Shown here one piece after another: positions 34,909 through 43,276 of a DNA stretch of 64,000 bases (positions are counted from its first letter, which is position 1; each line of letters starts with the position of its first letter). Source of the DNA: Citrobacter amalonaticus. GTDB lineage: Bacteria; Pseudomonadota; Gammaproteobacteria; Enterobacterales; Enterobacteriaceae. The DNA lies in contig NZ_CP014015.2 of the NCBI RefSeq assembly GCF_001559075.2, positions 4,402,001 through 4,466,000 on the forward strand, written 5' to 3'. The notes beneath the pieces were generated by a model. That model ran no database searches, was not told where the DNA came from, and saw only the letters and a list, made by a program, of their open reading frames with translations. A program made the translations under genes and the position numbers.

Positions 34909-36312
34909 ATGTCTGGTCTTGATGCGTTTCATCTGGCAAGGATCCAGTTTGCCTTTACGGTTTCCTTCCACATTATTTTTCCGGCAATCACCATCGGCCT
35001 GGCCAGCTATCTTGCGGTACTGGAAGGTCTTTGGCTGAAAAGCAAAAATCCCGTCTGGCGCTCGCTATATCAGTTCTGGTCAAAAATTTTCGCCGTTAAC
35101 TTTGGGATGGGCGTGGTGTCTGGCCTGGTGATGGCTTACCAGTTTGGCACCAACTGGAGCGGGTTTTCCGAGTTCGCCGGCAGTATCACCGGGCCATTGC
35201 TGACTTATGAGGTGCTCACAGCATTTTTCCTCGAAGCCGGGTTCCTCGGTGTGATGCTGTTTGGCTGGAACAAGGTTGGCCCCGGATTACACTTTTTCTC
35301 CACCTGTATGGTCGCGCTGGGCACGATCATTTCCACCTTCTGGATCCTCGCCTCCAACAGCTGGATGCAGACGCCGCAGGGCTATGAGATCGTCAACGGT
35401 CAGGTCGTGCCGGTGGACTGGTTCGCCGTCATTTTCAACCCATCGTTCCCTTACCGTTTGCTGCATATGTCGGTGGCGGCGTTTCTCAGTAGCGCGTTAT
35501 TTATCGGGGCCTCTGCGGCCTGGCATTTACTGCGCGGAAACGCGACGCCCGCCATTCGCGCCATGTTTTCGATGGCGCTGTGGATGACGCTGATTGTCGC
35601 ACCGCTACAGGCGCTCATTGGCGATATGCACGGTCTGAATACCCTCAAACACCAGCCTGCCAAAATTGCCGCCATTGAAGGTCACTGGGAAAATCCGCCA
35701 GGCGAACCGACTCCACTTCTGCTGTTCGGCTGGCCGGATATGGAACAGGAACGCACCCGCTATGGGCTGGCGATCCCGGCGCTGGGTAGCCTGATCCTCA
35801 CTCACAGCATGGATAAACAGGTCCCGGCGCTTAAAGAGTTCGCGAAAGAGGATCGCCCCAATTCCACGATGGTCTTCTGGTCGTTTCGAATCATGGCAGG
35901 TCTGGGTATGTTAATGATCCTGCTAGGTGTTTGCGCGCTGTGGTTACGCTACCGGCAGCGTCTCTATACTTCGCGACCGTTTCTGCGCTTTGCCTTATGG
36001 ATGGGACCGTCAGGATTGGTCGCGATTCTTGCCGGTTGGGTCACGACGGAAGTGGGCCGCCAGCCGTGGGTCGTCTACGGGTTGCAACGCACGGCGGATG
36101 CGGTCTCTGCTCACGGCGACCTGCACATGAGTCTTTCTCTGCTGACGTTCTTTATCGTCTATAGCGCCGTCTTCGGCGTGGGTTACAGCTACATGATCCG
36201 CCTCATCCGCAAAGGGCCGCAGGAGACGATTTCCCCGACGCCGCCTACCGGCACGCCTGCCAGACCACTGTCTGCTGCCGTCCTCGACTCTCAACATGAG
36301 GCACACCGCTAA
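34909..36312 (+). CDS. Cytochrome bd-type (CIO) quinol oxidase subunit I
   Basis: This 467-residue CydA homologue has nine or so membrane helices. Haem ligands are recognisable: H21 in V-S-F-H-I-I-F-P, H186 in R-L-L-H-M-S-V, and a Met in the later helices. Proton-channel glutamates lie in T-Y-E-V-L-T-A-F-F-L-E-A-G-F. The Q-loop is short but keeps Q-P-A-K-I-A-A-I-E, which contacts quinol, and G-R-Q-P-W is present. E. coli CydA is about 520 residues with a long Q-loop; the short form is typical of CioA-type cyanide-tolerant oxidases. It oxidises quinol and reduces oxygen to water without proton pumping. The stop overlaps subunit II by one base. Confidence 0.9.
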   Translation: MSGLDAFHLARIQFAFTVSFHIIFPAITIGLASYLAVLEGLWLKSKNPVWRSLYQFWSKIFAVNFGMGVVSGLVMAYQFGTNWSGFSEFAGSITGPLLTYEVLTAFFLEAGFLGVMLFGWNKVGPGLHFFSTCMVALGTIISTFWILASNSWMQTPQGYEIVNGQVVPVDWFAVIFNPSFPYRLLHMSVAAFLSSALFIGASAAWHLLRGNATPAIRAMFSMALWMTLIVAPLQALIGDMHGLNTLKHQPAKIAAIEGHWENPPGEPTPLLLFGWPDMEQERTRYGLAIPALGSLILTHSMDKQVPALKEFAKEDRPNSTMVFWSFRIMAGLGMLMILLGVCALWLRYRQRLYTSRPFLRFALWMGPSGLVAILAGWVTTEVGRQPWVVYGLQRTADAVSAHGDLHMSLSLLTFFIVYSAVFGVGYSYMIRLIRKGPQETISPTPPTGTPARPLSAAVLDSQHEAHR

Positions 36313-37322
36313 TGGGTATTGATTTATCGGTAATCTGGTTCGTCATCATCGTCTTCGCCACACTGATGTACATCGTGATGGATGGATTCGATTTGGGTAT
36401 TGGCATTTTATTTCCCGTCATCCGCGATGCTGACGATCGTGACGTGATGGTTAACAGCGTCGCCCCGGTCTGGGACGGCAATGAAACCTGGCTGGTTCTC
36501 GGCGGTGCCGGGTTGTTTGGTGCGTTTCCGCTGGCCTATGCGGTGATCATTGACGCCCTGACGATCCCGCTGACGCTGATGCTCATCGGGCTGATTTTTC
36601 GTGGCGTCGCCTTTGAATTTCGCTTCAAAGCCACGCCCGCGCATCGCCCGTTCTGGGATAAGGCGTTTATCGGTGGCTCGATCCTGGCGACGTTCACCCA
36701 GGGCGTGGTGGTAGGCGCGGTGATTAACGGTTTTGCCGTCACTGGTCGTCGTTTCAGCGGCGGACCGTTTGACTGGCTCACCCCTTTCACCCTGTTCTGC
36801 GGCGCAGGACTGGTGGTCACTTACGCACTGTTGGGCGCCACCTGGCTGGTGATGAAAAGCGAAAATCCGTTGCAGGATAAAATGCGCACCGCAGCGAAAC
36901 AGTTACTGCTGTTGATGCTGCTGGTAATTGCGATGATCAGCCTGTGGACGCCGCTGGCGCACCCGGCGATAGCGGAACGCTGGTTTACGTTGCCGAATCT
37001 GTGGTTCCTGCTGCCGGTTCCGCTACTGGTTGCGGTGATTGGCGTCTGGCTATGGCGAGCGCTTGGCCAGAGAAACCGCCACGCGCTGCCCTTTGTGTTA
37101 ACTCTCGGACTGATTTTTCTCGGCTTCAGTGGACTGGGGATCAGCATCTGGCCGCATATCATTCCGCCAGCCATTACGCTCTGGCAGGCGGCCGCGCCCG
37201 CGCAGAGCCAGGGCTTTATGCTGGTCGGCGCGTTACTGATCATCCCTGTTATTCTGGTTTACACCTTCTGGAGTTACTACGTGTTTCGCGGCAAAGTTCA
37301 ACATGGCGAGGGGTATCACTGA
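36312..37322 (+). CDS. Cytochrome bd-type (CIO) quinol oxidase subunit II
   Basis: This 336-residue CydB homologue begins M-G-I-D-L-S-V-I-W-F and has about eight or nine membrane helices. It carries the family motif V-W-D-G-N-E-T-W-L-V-L-G-G-A (about 55-68), including the conserved W-D-G-N-E-T-W. It forms the heterodimer with subunit I. One-base overlap at each end (TAATG upstream, TGATG downstream) shows tight translational coupling across three genes. Confidence 0.9.
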   Translation: MGIDLSVIWFVIIVFATLMYIVMDGFDLGIGILFPVIRDADDRDVMVNSVAPVWDGNETWLVLGGAGLFGAFPLAYAVIIDALTIPLTLMLIGLIFRGVAFEFRFKATPAHRPFWDKAFIGGSILATFTQGVVVGAVINGFAVTGRRFSGGPFDWLTPFTLFCGAGLVVTYALLGATWLVMKSENPLQDKMRTAAKQLLLLMLLVIAMISLWTPLAHPAIAERWFTLPNLWFLLPVPLLVAVIGVWLWRALGQRNRHALPFVLTLGLIFLGFSGLGISIWPHIIPPAITLWQAAAPAQSQGFMLVGALLIIPVILVYTFWSYYVFRGKVQHGEGYH

Positions 37323-37450
37323 TGCAACAATCCGTCTGGAAACGCCTGATGTGGCTGGTGATTTTGTGGGGCGGCAGCGTGCTGGCGCTGGCCGCCGTGG
37401 GGATGTTCTTTCGCCTGATCATGACGGCGGCAGGGTTTAAATCGCATTAA
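37322..37450 (+). CDS. CydX-like small subunit (DUF2474)
   Basis: This 42-residue single-helix protein, M-Q-Q-S-V-W-K-R-L-M-W-L-V-I-L-W-G-G-S, has a positively charged N-terminus and one membrane segment (about 10-32). DUF2474 proteins are found next to short-loop bd oxidases and are treated as the counterpart of E. coli CydX, which stabilises the haem site. The ATG overlaps the stop of subunit II, strong evidence that it is a real gene. Confidence 0.85.
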   Translation: MQQSVWKRLMWLVILWGGSVLALAAVGMFFRLIMTAAGFKSH

Positions 37451-37454
37451 GTTT

Positions 37455-37486
37455 GTGCCGGATAAGGTGATAGCCGCCTCCGGCAC
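37455..37486. terminator. REP-like hairpin between the oxidase operon and rlhA
   Basis: GTGCCGGA and TCCGGCAC form an 8-bp stem around 16 bases. The sequence GCCGGATAAGG resembles a REP half. It separates two convergent units and may terminate both. Confidence 0.6.
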
Positions 37487-37490
37487 CTGG

Positions 37491-39452
37491 TTAGTTTTTA
37501 CGCTTCGGCAGCGTTTTCATTAGCTCTTCCGGGCTGACGGAAGCCACCACGCTGCCTGGCAGCGGCATCTTCAGAATGTGATTTTTGATTTTCCCGATCA
37601 CATGCATTTCGCACGGACGGCAGTCAAATTTCAGCGTTAGCACCTCATCGCCGTTCACCAGTTGCATCGGCGTCGCCTTCCAGCTTTTGATATTGCCTTT
37701 CGCCTGCTTCGGACACAGATTAAAGGCAAAGCGCAGGCAGTGTTTGGTGATCATCACCGGCACCTCGCCCTTTTCCTCATGCGCTTCATACGCTGCATCA
37801 ATCAACTGCACGCCATAGCGATGGTAAAACTCCCGCGCCTTATGGTTGTAAACGTTGGCCAGAAAACTCAGGTGCGATTGTGGATAAACCGGCGCAGGCT
37901 CAGACACCGGCTTGCGAACGCCGCGCGGGTAGTTCGCAAGGCGCGCGGCATCCAGCATCTCCACCGCTTCCCGGCGGAACGCATTAAGCAGGCTGTTCGG
38001 CACAAACAGCGCGCCTGGCAGATTCACTGCGATATCGCGGGCGTAATAGATTGTCTGTCCCAGTTTTGCCAGCCCGTCCTTCAACCCGTTCAGCGCTTTT
38101 TCAGCGTTGTTGGCCTCATCAAACTGTCCATCCAGCGTATGGGTGATGCTGACGCCCTCTTCACTGGTCAGCGTCAGGATCAGTTGTTCCTGCCAGCCGC
38201 CCAGTTCAATATCCACCGCCACCCGACGCTCGCTCGAGGTTTTGGTTAACGCCTGCTGCCAGTTATGGTCAAGATTGCGGTTCAGCGGATGGTGGGGACG
38301 CAATTTATGCAGATCGGCAGGCATCTCATTCGGCCAGACACGATAGCGATTTTGTCCGGTTTTTTCGACCGTATTGGCGCGAAAGCCAACAACTTCACGT
38401 TTGATCAGGACGTTAAGACCATCGCCGTTCGCCAGCGGCTCGCTGACCTCAACGTCGAGGTGATCTTTCGCCACTTTCAATACTTCACCGACCGGCAGGC
38501 CGATAAACTTTGGCGAATCAAAGGCGCCGATATCCCCTTTACGCGCATTCACAAAGTAGTCGGTGCTGCCGCGATGAAAGGTTTTATCCGTTGACGGAGT
38601 AAAGAAATGTTCCGTGCGTCCGGCAGAAGCCCGCGCCAGATCACCGCGATCCTCAATGATGGCATCCAGCATCTGCCGGTAGTGCGCGGTAATGTTCTTC
38701 ACGTAGCTCATGTCTTTGTAACGCCCTTCAATCTTGAAGGAACGCACACCAGCGTCGATCAGCGCGCCCAGGTTGGCGGTCTGATCGTTATCTTTCATCG
38801 ACAGCAGGTGTTTTTCATACGATACCACCCGTCCCTGATCGTCTTTCAGGGTGTACGGTAAGCGGCACGCCTGCGAGCAGTCGCCACGGTTGGCGCTGCG
38901 CCCCGTTTGCGCATGCGAGATATAGCATTGCCCGGAATACGCCACGCACAGCGCCCCGTGAACAAAAAATTCGATAGTGGCATCGGTCGCCTGATGAATG
39001 GCCTGAATCTGCTCAAGACTCAGCTCACGCGCCAGCACGATCTGCGTGAACCCCACGTCAGCGAGAAATTTGGCTTTCTCCACGCTGCGGATATCGCACT
39101 GGGTGCTGGCATGCAGTTCGATGGGCGGGATGTCCAGCTCCAGAATGCCCATGTCCTGGACGATCAGCGCGTCAACGCCGTTCTGCCAGAGATCGGTAAT
39201 CAGTCGCTGTGCGGGTTCCAGTTCATCGTCGTGAAGAATCGTGTTCAGCGTGACAAAGATTTTTGCGCCATAGCGATGGGCGAACGGCACCAGCTCGGCG
39301 ATATCTTTCAGGCTATTGCTGGCATTATGACGCGCCCCAAAGCCGGGACCACCGATATAGACGGCGTCCGCACCATGTAAAATGGCTTCGCGGGCGATGA
39401 TGGTATCACGTGCCGGGCTTAACAATTCAAGGCGATGTGGAGACGGGCGCAT
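37491..39452 (-). CDS. rlhA: 23S rRNA C2501 hydroxylase RlhA (U32 peptidase family)
   Basis: This 653-residue protein is collinear with E. coli RlhA (YdcP). U32 family members are iron-sulfur enzymes; RlhA introduces the 5-hydroxycytidine at position 2501 of 23S rRNA using prephenate-derived chemistry. The cysteine cluster around C-V-A-Y-S-G-Q-C...G-D-C-S-Q-A-C-R (about 168-193) and the family pattern F-K-I-E-G-R (about 232-237) are intact. The ATG at 39452 gives the same length as in E. coli; a longer frame from a TTG upstream is less likely. It is single and convergent with the oxidase operon. Confidence 0.93.
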   Translation of the reverse strand: MRPSPHRLELLSPARDTIIAREAILHGADAVYIGGPGFGARHNASNSLKDIAELVPFAHRYGAKIFVTLNTILHDDELEPAQRLITDLWQNGVDALIVQDMGILELDIPPIELHASTQCDIRSVEKAKFLADVGFTQIVLARELSLEQIQAIHQATDATIEFFVHGALCVAYSGQCYISHAQTGRSANRGDCSQACRLPYTLKDDQGRVVSYEKHLLSMKDNDQTANLGALIDAGVRSFKIEGRYKDMSYVKNITAHYRQMLDAIIEDRGDLARASAGRTEHFFTPSTDKTFHRGSTDYFVNARKGDIGAFDSPKFIGLPVGEVLKVAKDHLDVEVSEPLANGDGLNVLIKREVVGFRANTVEKTGQNRYRVWPNEMPADLHKLRPHHPLNRNLDHNWQQALTKTSSERRVAVDIELGGWQEQLILTLTSEEGVSITHTLDGQFDEANNAEKALNGLKDGLAKLGQTIYYARDIAVNLPGALFVPNSLLNAFRREAVEMLDAARLANYPRGVRKPVSEPAPVYPQSHLSFLANVYNHKAREFYHRYGVQLIDAAYEAHEEKGEVPVMITKHCLRFAFNLCPKQAKGNIKSWKATPMQLVNGDEVLTLKFDCRPCEMHVIGKIKNHILKMPLPGSVVASVSPEELMKTLPKRKN

Positions 39453-39530
39453 AGCGTTGTTTTTATCCAGTAGCAGCAAAATGGCGGCTATTGTAGTCAG
39501 AAGCGCCGTTTTGCGAAATAGTTTTCCCGC

Positions 39531-40067
39531 TTAACTGCGTGGGTAATGGATGAGCGAATGAAAGTGCACGGTCTGCTCGCTGCTGTTGCGATAGGCATGA
39601 GCGTTATCACCGGCAAAACGAATGCCTTCTCCAGCCCTGATGACGCGCCATTGCTGGTCAATGCACATCTCCAGATCGCCTGCGATTACAACCACATGTT
39701 CAATCACGCCCGCTTCGTGCGGCGTGGATTCGCTGAGCGCGCCGGGTGCCAGCAAAATTGAAAAGTGATCAAAGCACAGCACCGGATCCCACGGGAACAA
39801 CGGCGTCACGACCATCGCCTGCTCTTGCGGATCAAACGTCGGCAGCGGCTCAGATTCCGGCGGCGAAATAAAGGTAGAGAACGGGACGTTCAGCCCGGTA
39901 GCAATCTTCCATAACGTCGCCACCGTGGGACTGGACTCGTTGCGCTCAATTTGCCCGAGCATCGCTTTTGACACACCGGTGGCCTCCGCCAGGCGCGATA
40001 AACTCCACTCACGCTGTTTGCGCAATGTTTTTAAAGTGTTCGCAAGATAGTGTGTCAGATTGTCCAT
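39531..40067 (-). CDS. sutR: XRE-cupin regulator SutR
   Basis: This 178-residue regulator equals E. coli SutR (YdcN) in length. The helix-turn-helix (S-L-S-R-L-A-E-A-T-G-V-S-K-A-M-L-G-Q-I-E-R-N-E-S-S-P) covers about 17-55 and the cupin domain covers 95-175. E. coli SutR adjusts sulfur-utilisation genes. The start with GAGG upstream was preferred over an open extension of ten codons. It is divergent from ydcO; between them lie two copies of the palindrome CGTTATAACG, very likely its operators. Confidence 0.92.
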   Translation of the reverse strand: MDNLTHYLANTLKTLRKQREWSLSRLAEATGVSKAMLGQIERNESSPTVATLWKIATGLNVPFSTFISPPESEPLPTFDPQEQAMVVTPLFPWDPVLCFDHFSILLAPGALSESTPHEAGVIEHVVVIAGDLEMCIDQQWRVIRAGEGIRFAGDNAHAYRNSSEQTVHFHSLIHYPRS

Positions 40068-40096
40068 TGATATCCTCTCAAAATACCAGCTTACCA

Positions 40097-40112
40097 CTTG
40101 TACGTTATAACG
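40097..40112. promoter_or_regulatory. Candidate SutR operator, sutR-proximal
   Basis: CTTGTACGTTATAACG includes the perfect palindrome CGTTATAACG. Together with the site 38 bp away in opposite orientation it forms a 16-bp inverted repeat with one mismatch. Confidence 0.65.
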
Positions 40113-40134
40113 CCCAGATGCTAAATTAAATGAC

Positions 40135-40150
40135 CGTTATAACGCACAAG
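40135..40150. promoter_or_regulatory. Candidate SutR operator, ydcO-proximal
   Basis: CGTTATAACGCACAAG is the reverse complement of the other site except for one base. Its palindromic core starts 32 bp (about three helical turns) from the other core, and it ends 8 bp before the ydcO start codon. Confidence 0.65.
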
Positions 40151-40158
40151 GAATGCTA

Positions 40159-41325
40159 ATGCGTTCGTTTTCCATCCCCTTACCCACGCTGCTTTCTGGC
40201 TTTGTCGCCGTACTGGTCGGCTATGCCAGTTCAGCGGCCATCATCTGGCAGGCCGCCGTGGCGGCGGGTGCCAGTACAGCGCAAATTGCCGGCTGGATGA
40301 GCGCCCTGGGCCTCGCAATGGGGGCCAGTACGCTCATCCTGACGCTCTGGTATCGTGCGCCTGTACTGACGGCATGGTCAACACCCGGCGCGGCGCTGTT
40401 GGTGACAGGACTCCAGGGACTGACGCTGCCAGAGGCGATTGGCGTGTTCATCATCGCCAACGCACTGATCGTCTTGTGCGGCGTGACCGGATTATTCGCT
40501 CGCCTGATGCAGGTCATCCCTCATTCGCTGGCGGCGGCCATGCTGGCCGGGATTTTGCTCCGCTTTGGCCTGCAGGCATTTGCCAGTCTCAGTGACCCGT
40601 TTCTGCTTTGTGGCGGCATGTTGCTGGCATGGTTGATTCTGAAGAGGATTGCGCCGCGCTATGCGGTGATCGCGGCGCTGGTTGCTGGTGCGGTCATTGC
40701 GTTACTTGAAGGTGACATTGTCACCTCTTCGTTAGCGATGGCCCCGGTGTTACCTACATTTATTGCCCCTCAGTTTTCGCTGGCCCACAGTCTGGGGATT
40801 GCCGTGCCGCTCTTTCTGGTGACGATGGCGTCGCAGAATGCGCCCGGTGTAGCGACCATGAAAGCCGCAGGCTACGATGTCCCCGTCTCGCCCCTGATTA
40901 TTGTCACTGGCGTACTGGCGCTACTGTTTTCCCCTTTCGGCGTCTATTCCATCTGTATTGCCGCTATCACCGCAGCAATTTGCCAGAGTCCGGAGGCCCA
41001 TCCGGATGCGGCTAAACGCTGGCTGGCCGCCGCTGCCGCCGGCGTGTTCTATCTGTTGGCCGGTATTTTCGGCAGTTCGATTACCGGAGTGATGGCGGCG
41101 CTGCCAGCGAGCGGAATACAGATGCTGGCGGGACTGGCGCTGCTGGGCACGATTTCGGGCAGTCTGTATCAGGCGTTGAGCCATGAAAGCGAACGTGATG
41201 CCGCCGTGGTGACCTTTCTGGCCACCGCCAGCGGGCTGACGCTGTGGGGAGTGGGTTCGGCATTCTGGGGGCTGATCGCAGGGGGGATCTGTTACACCGT
41301 CTTAAGGCTAGCGCGACGCGCGTAA
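40159..41325 (+). CDS. ydcO: Benzoate/H+ symporter-family membrane protein YdcO
   Basis: This BenE-family membrane protein of 388 residues has about eleven or twelve hydrophobic segments and is collinear with E. coli YdcO. Conserved features include W-S-T-P-G-A-A-L-L-V-T-G-L (about 75-87) and M-A-S-Q-N-A-P-G (about 224-231). I use the second of two ATGs because AAGGA is six bases before it, whereas it abuts the first. The substrate is unknown; control by SutR suggests a sulfur-containing organic acid rather than benzoate, as inference. Its last 18 bases overlap the 3' end of the convergent AraC-type gene. Confidence 0.88.
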   Translation: MRSFSIPLPTLLSGFVAVLVGYASSAAIIWQAAVAAGASTAQIAGWMSALGLAMGASTLILTLWYRAPVLTAWSTPGAALLVTGLQGLTLPEAIGVFIIANALIVLCGVTGLFARLMQVIPHSLAAAMLAGILLRFGLQAFASLSDPFLLCGGMLLAWLILKRIAPRYAVIAALVAGAVIALLEGDIVTSSLAMAPVLPTFIAPQFSLAHSLGIAVPLFLVTMASQNAPGVATMKAAGYDVPVSPLIIVTGVLALLFSPFGVYSICIAAITAAICQSPEAHPDAAKRWLAAAAAGVFYLLAGIFGSSITGVMAALPASGIQMLAGLALLGTISGSLYQALSHESERDAAVVTFLATASGLTLWGVGSAFWGLIAGGICYTVLRLARRA

Positions 41326-42177
41326 CTGCGACGGCGTCTTCCCGGTCACCTGCTTGAAGCGATTACTGAAATGGCTCGGAGAGCTGAAGCCGCAGGCCAG
41401 CGCAATCTCCGTTAACGGACGCTGTGAGTGACAAACCAGTTGCTTTGCCACTGCCATCCGCCGCTGCATCACGTACTGATGCGGCGCCATTTTCATCGAC
41501 TGACGGAACATTCTGGCGAAATGAAATTCGCTCAGCGCGGCTTCATACGCCAGATCGGCAAGCGTCAACGGTTCCGCCAGATGGGCGTCGATATACGCCA
41601 GCACATTGCGCAGTGTCACCGGCGCGAGTCCACCCGTCACCGTCGGCAATCGCCACTGCACGTTGCTGTAGTGCTGAATCATGTGGGTCATCAGAAGTGA
41701 CGACGCGGCGCTGAGCGTCAGATGGTTCGCGGGCTGATGCCAGTCGTTGCCCAGTAAAAACTGCCGGTAGACCGCCGTAATCCCCGGGTCGTTGCCAAAT
41801 GTCCGCTCATCCAGCGTAAAACGGTAGGGGCTTTTATCCCAGACTTTTTCCCCGACTTCACGCAAATGCGCGTCGGTGCAGTAAAGATGCACGAACGAGA
41901 GGTCGTCGCGGATATCCCAGGTAGATTCACTCTCTTTTGGCAACAGGCAAAACCGGTCCGGCCCGCCCCCATTTTTCCAGCCTGAGGCCGTTTTTTGATA
42001 GCTCTCGTAGCCATCCGCCACATACAGACTGAGCGTGTGGTGATCGCAATACTGCGTGATGGTATCGCGCTTATTCGACCATGCCGCCAGCTGGACGCCC
42101 GAGCGCAGCTCGACCGACTCCTGCAACACGGCATTGTGCTGACTCAAATTTTCAAAGGCATCGTAAGACCGGGTCAT
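41308..42177 (-). CDS. AraC-family transcriptional regulator
   Basis: This 289-residue protein has an N-terminal cupin-like sensor region (1-175) and a C-terminal AraC/XylS DNA-binding domain with two helix-turn-helices (about 190-289). These are L-T-L-A-D-L-A-Y-E-A-A-L-S-E-F-H-F-A-R-M-F-R-Q and L-T-E-I-A-L-A-C-G-F-S-S-P-S-H-F-S-N-R-F-K. It is divergent from an EamA-family exporter with 171 bp between. It probably activates that exporter in response to a compound it senses. I do not recognise a named orthologue; the effector is unknown. Confidence 0.85.
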   Translation of the reverse strand: MTRSYDAFENLSQHNAVLQESVELRSGVQLAAWSNKRDTITQYCDHHTLSLYVADGYESYQKTASGWKNGGGPDRFCLLPKESESTWDIRDDLSFVHLYCTDAHLREVGEKVWDKSPYRFTLDERTFGNDPGITAVYRQFLLGNDWHQPANHLTLSAASSLLMTHMIQHYSNVQWRLPTVTGGLAPVTLRNVLAYIDAHLAEPLTLADLAYEAALSEFHFARMFRQSMKMAPHQYVMQRRMAVAKQLVCHSQRPLTEIALACGFSSPSHFSNRFKQVTGKTPSQLRASR

Positions 42178-42348
42178 ACCACCACATAAACACTGTTATT
42201 CAGGCATTCAGTCTATCGCAGGTCATTGCGGTTACCACCCGCCCGACGGAAAAAAGCGCAAGATTTTGCAAGTATCCCGCAAACCGATGAAAGCGCGTCG
42301 CCCCTGCGATCTGCGACAGTTAATTATTGGGTATGAAGGGAGAAAATA

Positions 42349-43242
42349 ATGAACGCACTATTATATTGTCTGGTCGTGGTGATCTGGGGTACCACGTGGA
42401 TCGCCATTTATTTACAGCAAGGCCCGGTTGCAGCCCCCGTCTCGATTTTCTGGCGTTTTGCGGTGGCGACGGCGTTGATGATGTTGATGATGCGGATTCG
42501 TGGAAAGCTACGAACGCTGTCGTTACGGGACCATTTGTTCTGTCTACTGCAAGGCAGTTGCGTCTTTTGCTTTAACTTCTGGTGTTTTTACACCGCGGCC
42601 GCCTGGATCAATACCGGGCTGGAGTCGGTAATTTTTTCCATGGCAGTGCTGTTTAACGCGGTGAACAGCTTCTTTTTCTTTGGGCAAAAACCTCCGCTGC
42701 GGTTTTACTGCGCCGCCGCGCTGGGACTGACCGGTATCGTCACCCTCTTCTGGCAGGATCTGATGAGCAGCGGTTTTAGCGGCTCGCTGCTGCTGGGCAT
42801 CGCTCTGAGCGCGTTGGGGACGTTTGGTTTCTCGCTGGGAAATATGATAAGCCTCCGTCATCAGAAAAAAGGTCTGGAAGTGATGACCACCAACAGTTGG
42901 GCCATGCTGTACGGCACGCTGCTGATTGCAATGATTGCCCTTCTGCGTGGGGATAACTTCACCCCGCAGTGGACCTTCAGTTATCTCGGCGCCCTGTTGT
43001 ATCTGGCCGTTTTCGGATCGGTCATCGCCTTTGGCGCGTACTTTACGCTGGTGGGGAGAATTGGCCCGAGCAATGCCGCGTACAGCACGCTGCTCTTTCC
43101 GCTGGTTGCGCTGTCATTTTCCACGGTTTATGAAGGCTATATCTGGCAAATGAATGCAGTAGTTGGACTGCTTTTGATTCTGTCAGGTAACCTGGTGATG
43201 TTTGCCCGCCCACCGGCACTGTTGCGTCGCAAGATGGCATAA
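42349..43242 (+). CDS. EamA/DMT-family transporter
   Basis: This 297-residue inner-membrane protein has about ten membrane helices arranged as two EamA repeats (about 3-135 and 148-285). W-G-T-T-W-I-A-I-Y near the start and F-W-R-F are typical of the RhaT/EamA drug-metabolite exporters. GGGAG precedes the ATG. Substrates in the family include amino acids, nucleotide precursors and drugs; none can be assigned here. Pairing with the divergent AraC regulator suggests export induced by its substrate. Confidence 0.85.
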   Translation: MNALLYCLVVVIWGTTWIAIYLQQGPVAAPVSIFWRFAVATALMMLMMRIRGKLRTLSLRDHLFCLLQGSCVFCFNFWCFYTAAAWINTGLESVIFSMAVLFNAVNSFFFFGQKPPLRFYCAAALGLTGIVTLFWQDLMSSGFSGSLLLGIALSALGTFGFSLGNMISLRHQKKGLEVMTTNSWAMLYGTLLIAMIALLRGDNFTPQWTFSYLGALLYLAVFGSVIAFGAYFTLVGRIGPSNAAYSTLLFPLVALSFSTVYEGYIWQMNAVVGLLLILSGNLVMFARPPALLRRKMA

Positions 43243-43246
43243 AAAA

Positions 43247-43271
43247 ACGCGCCATCAGAACGATGGCGCGT
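43247..43271 (-). terminator. Intrinsic terminator of ydcL
   Basis: ACGCGCCATC and GATGGCGCGT form a 10-bp stem with a 5-base loop. On the minus strand it is followed by seven U residues, five bases after the ydcL stop codon. The stem may also stop the EamA transcript from the other side. Confidence 0.88.
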
Positions 43272-43276
43272 CGTAA

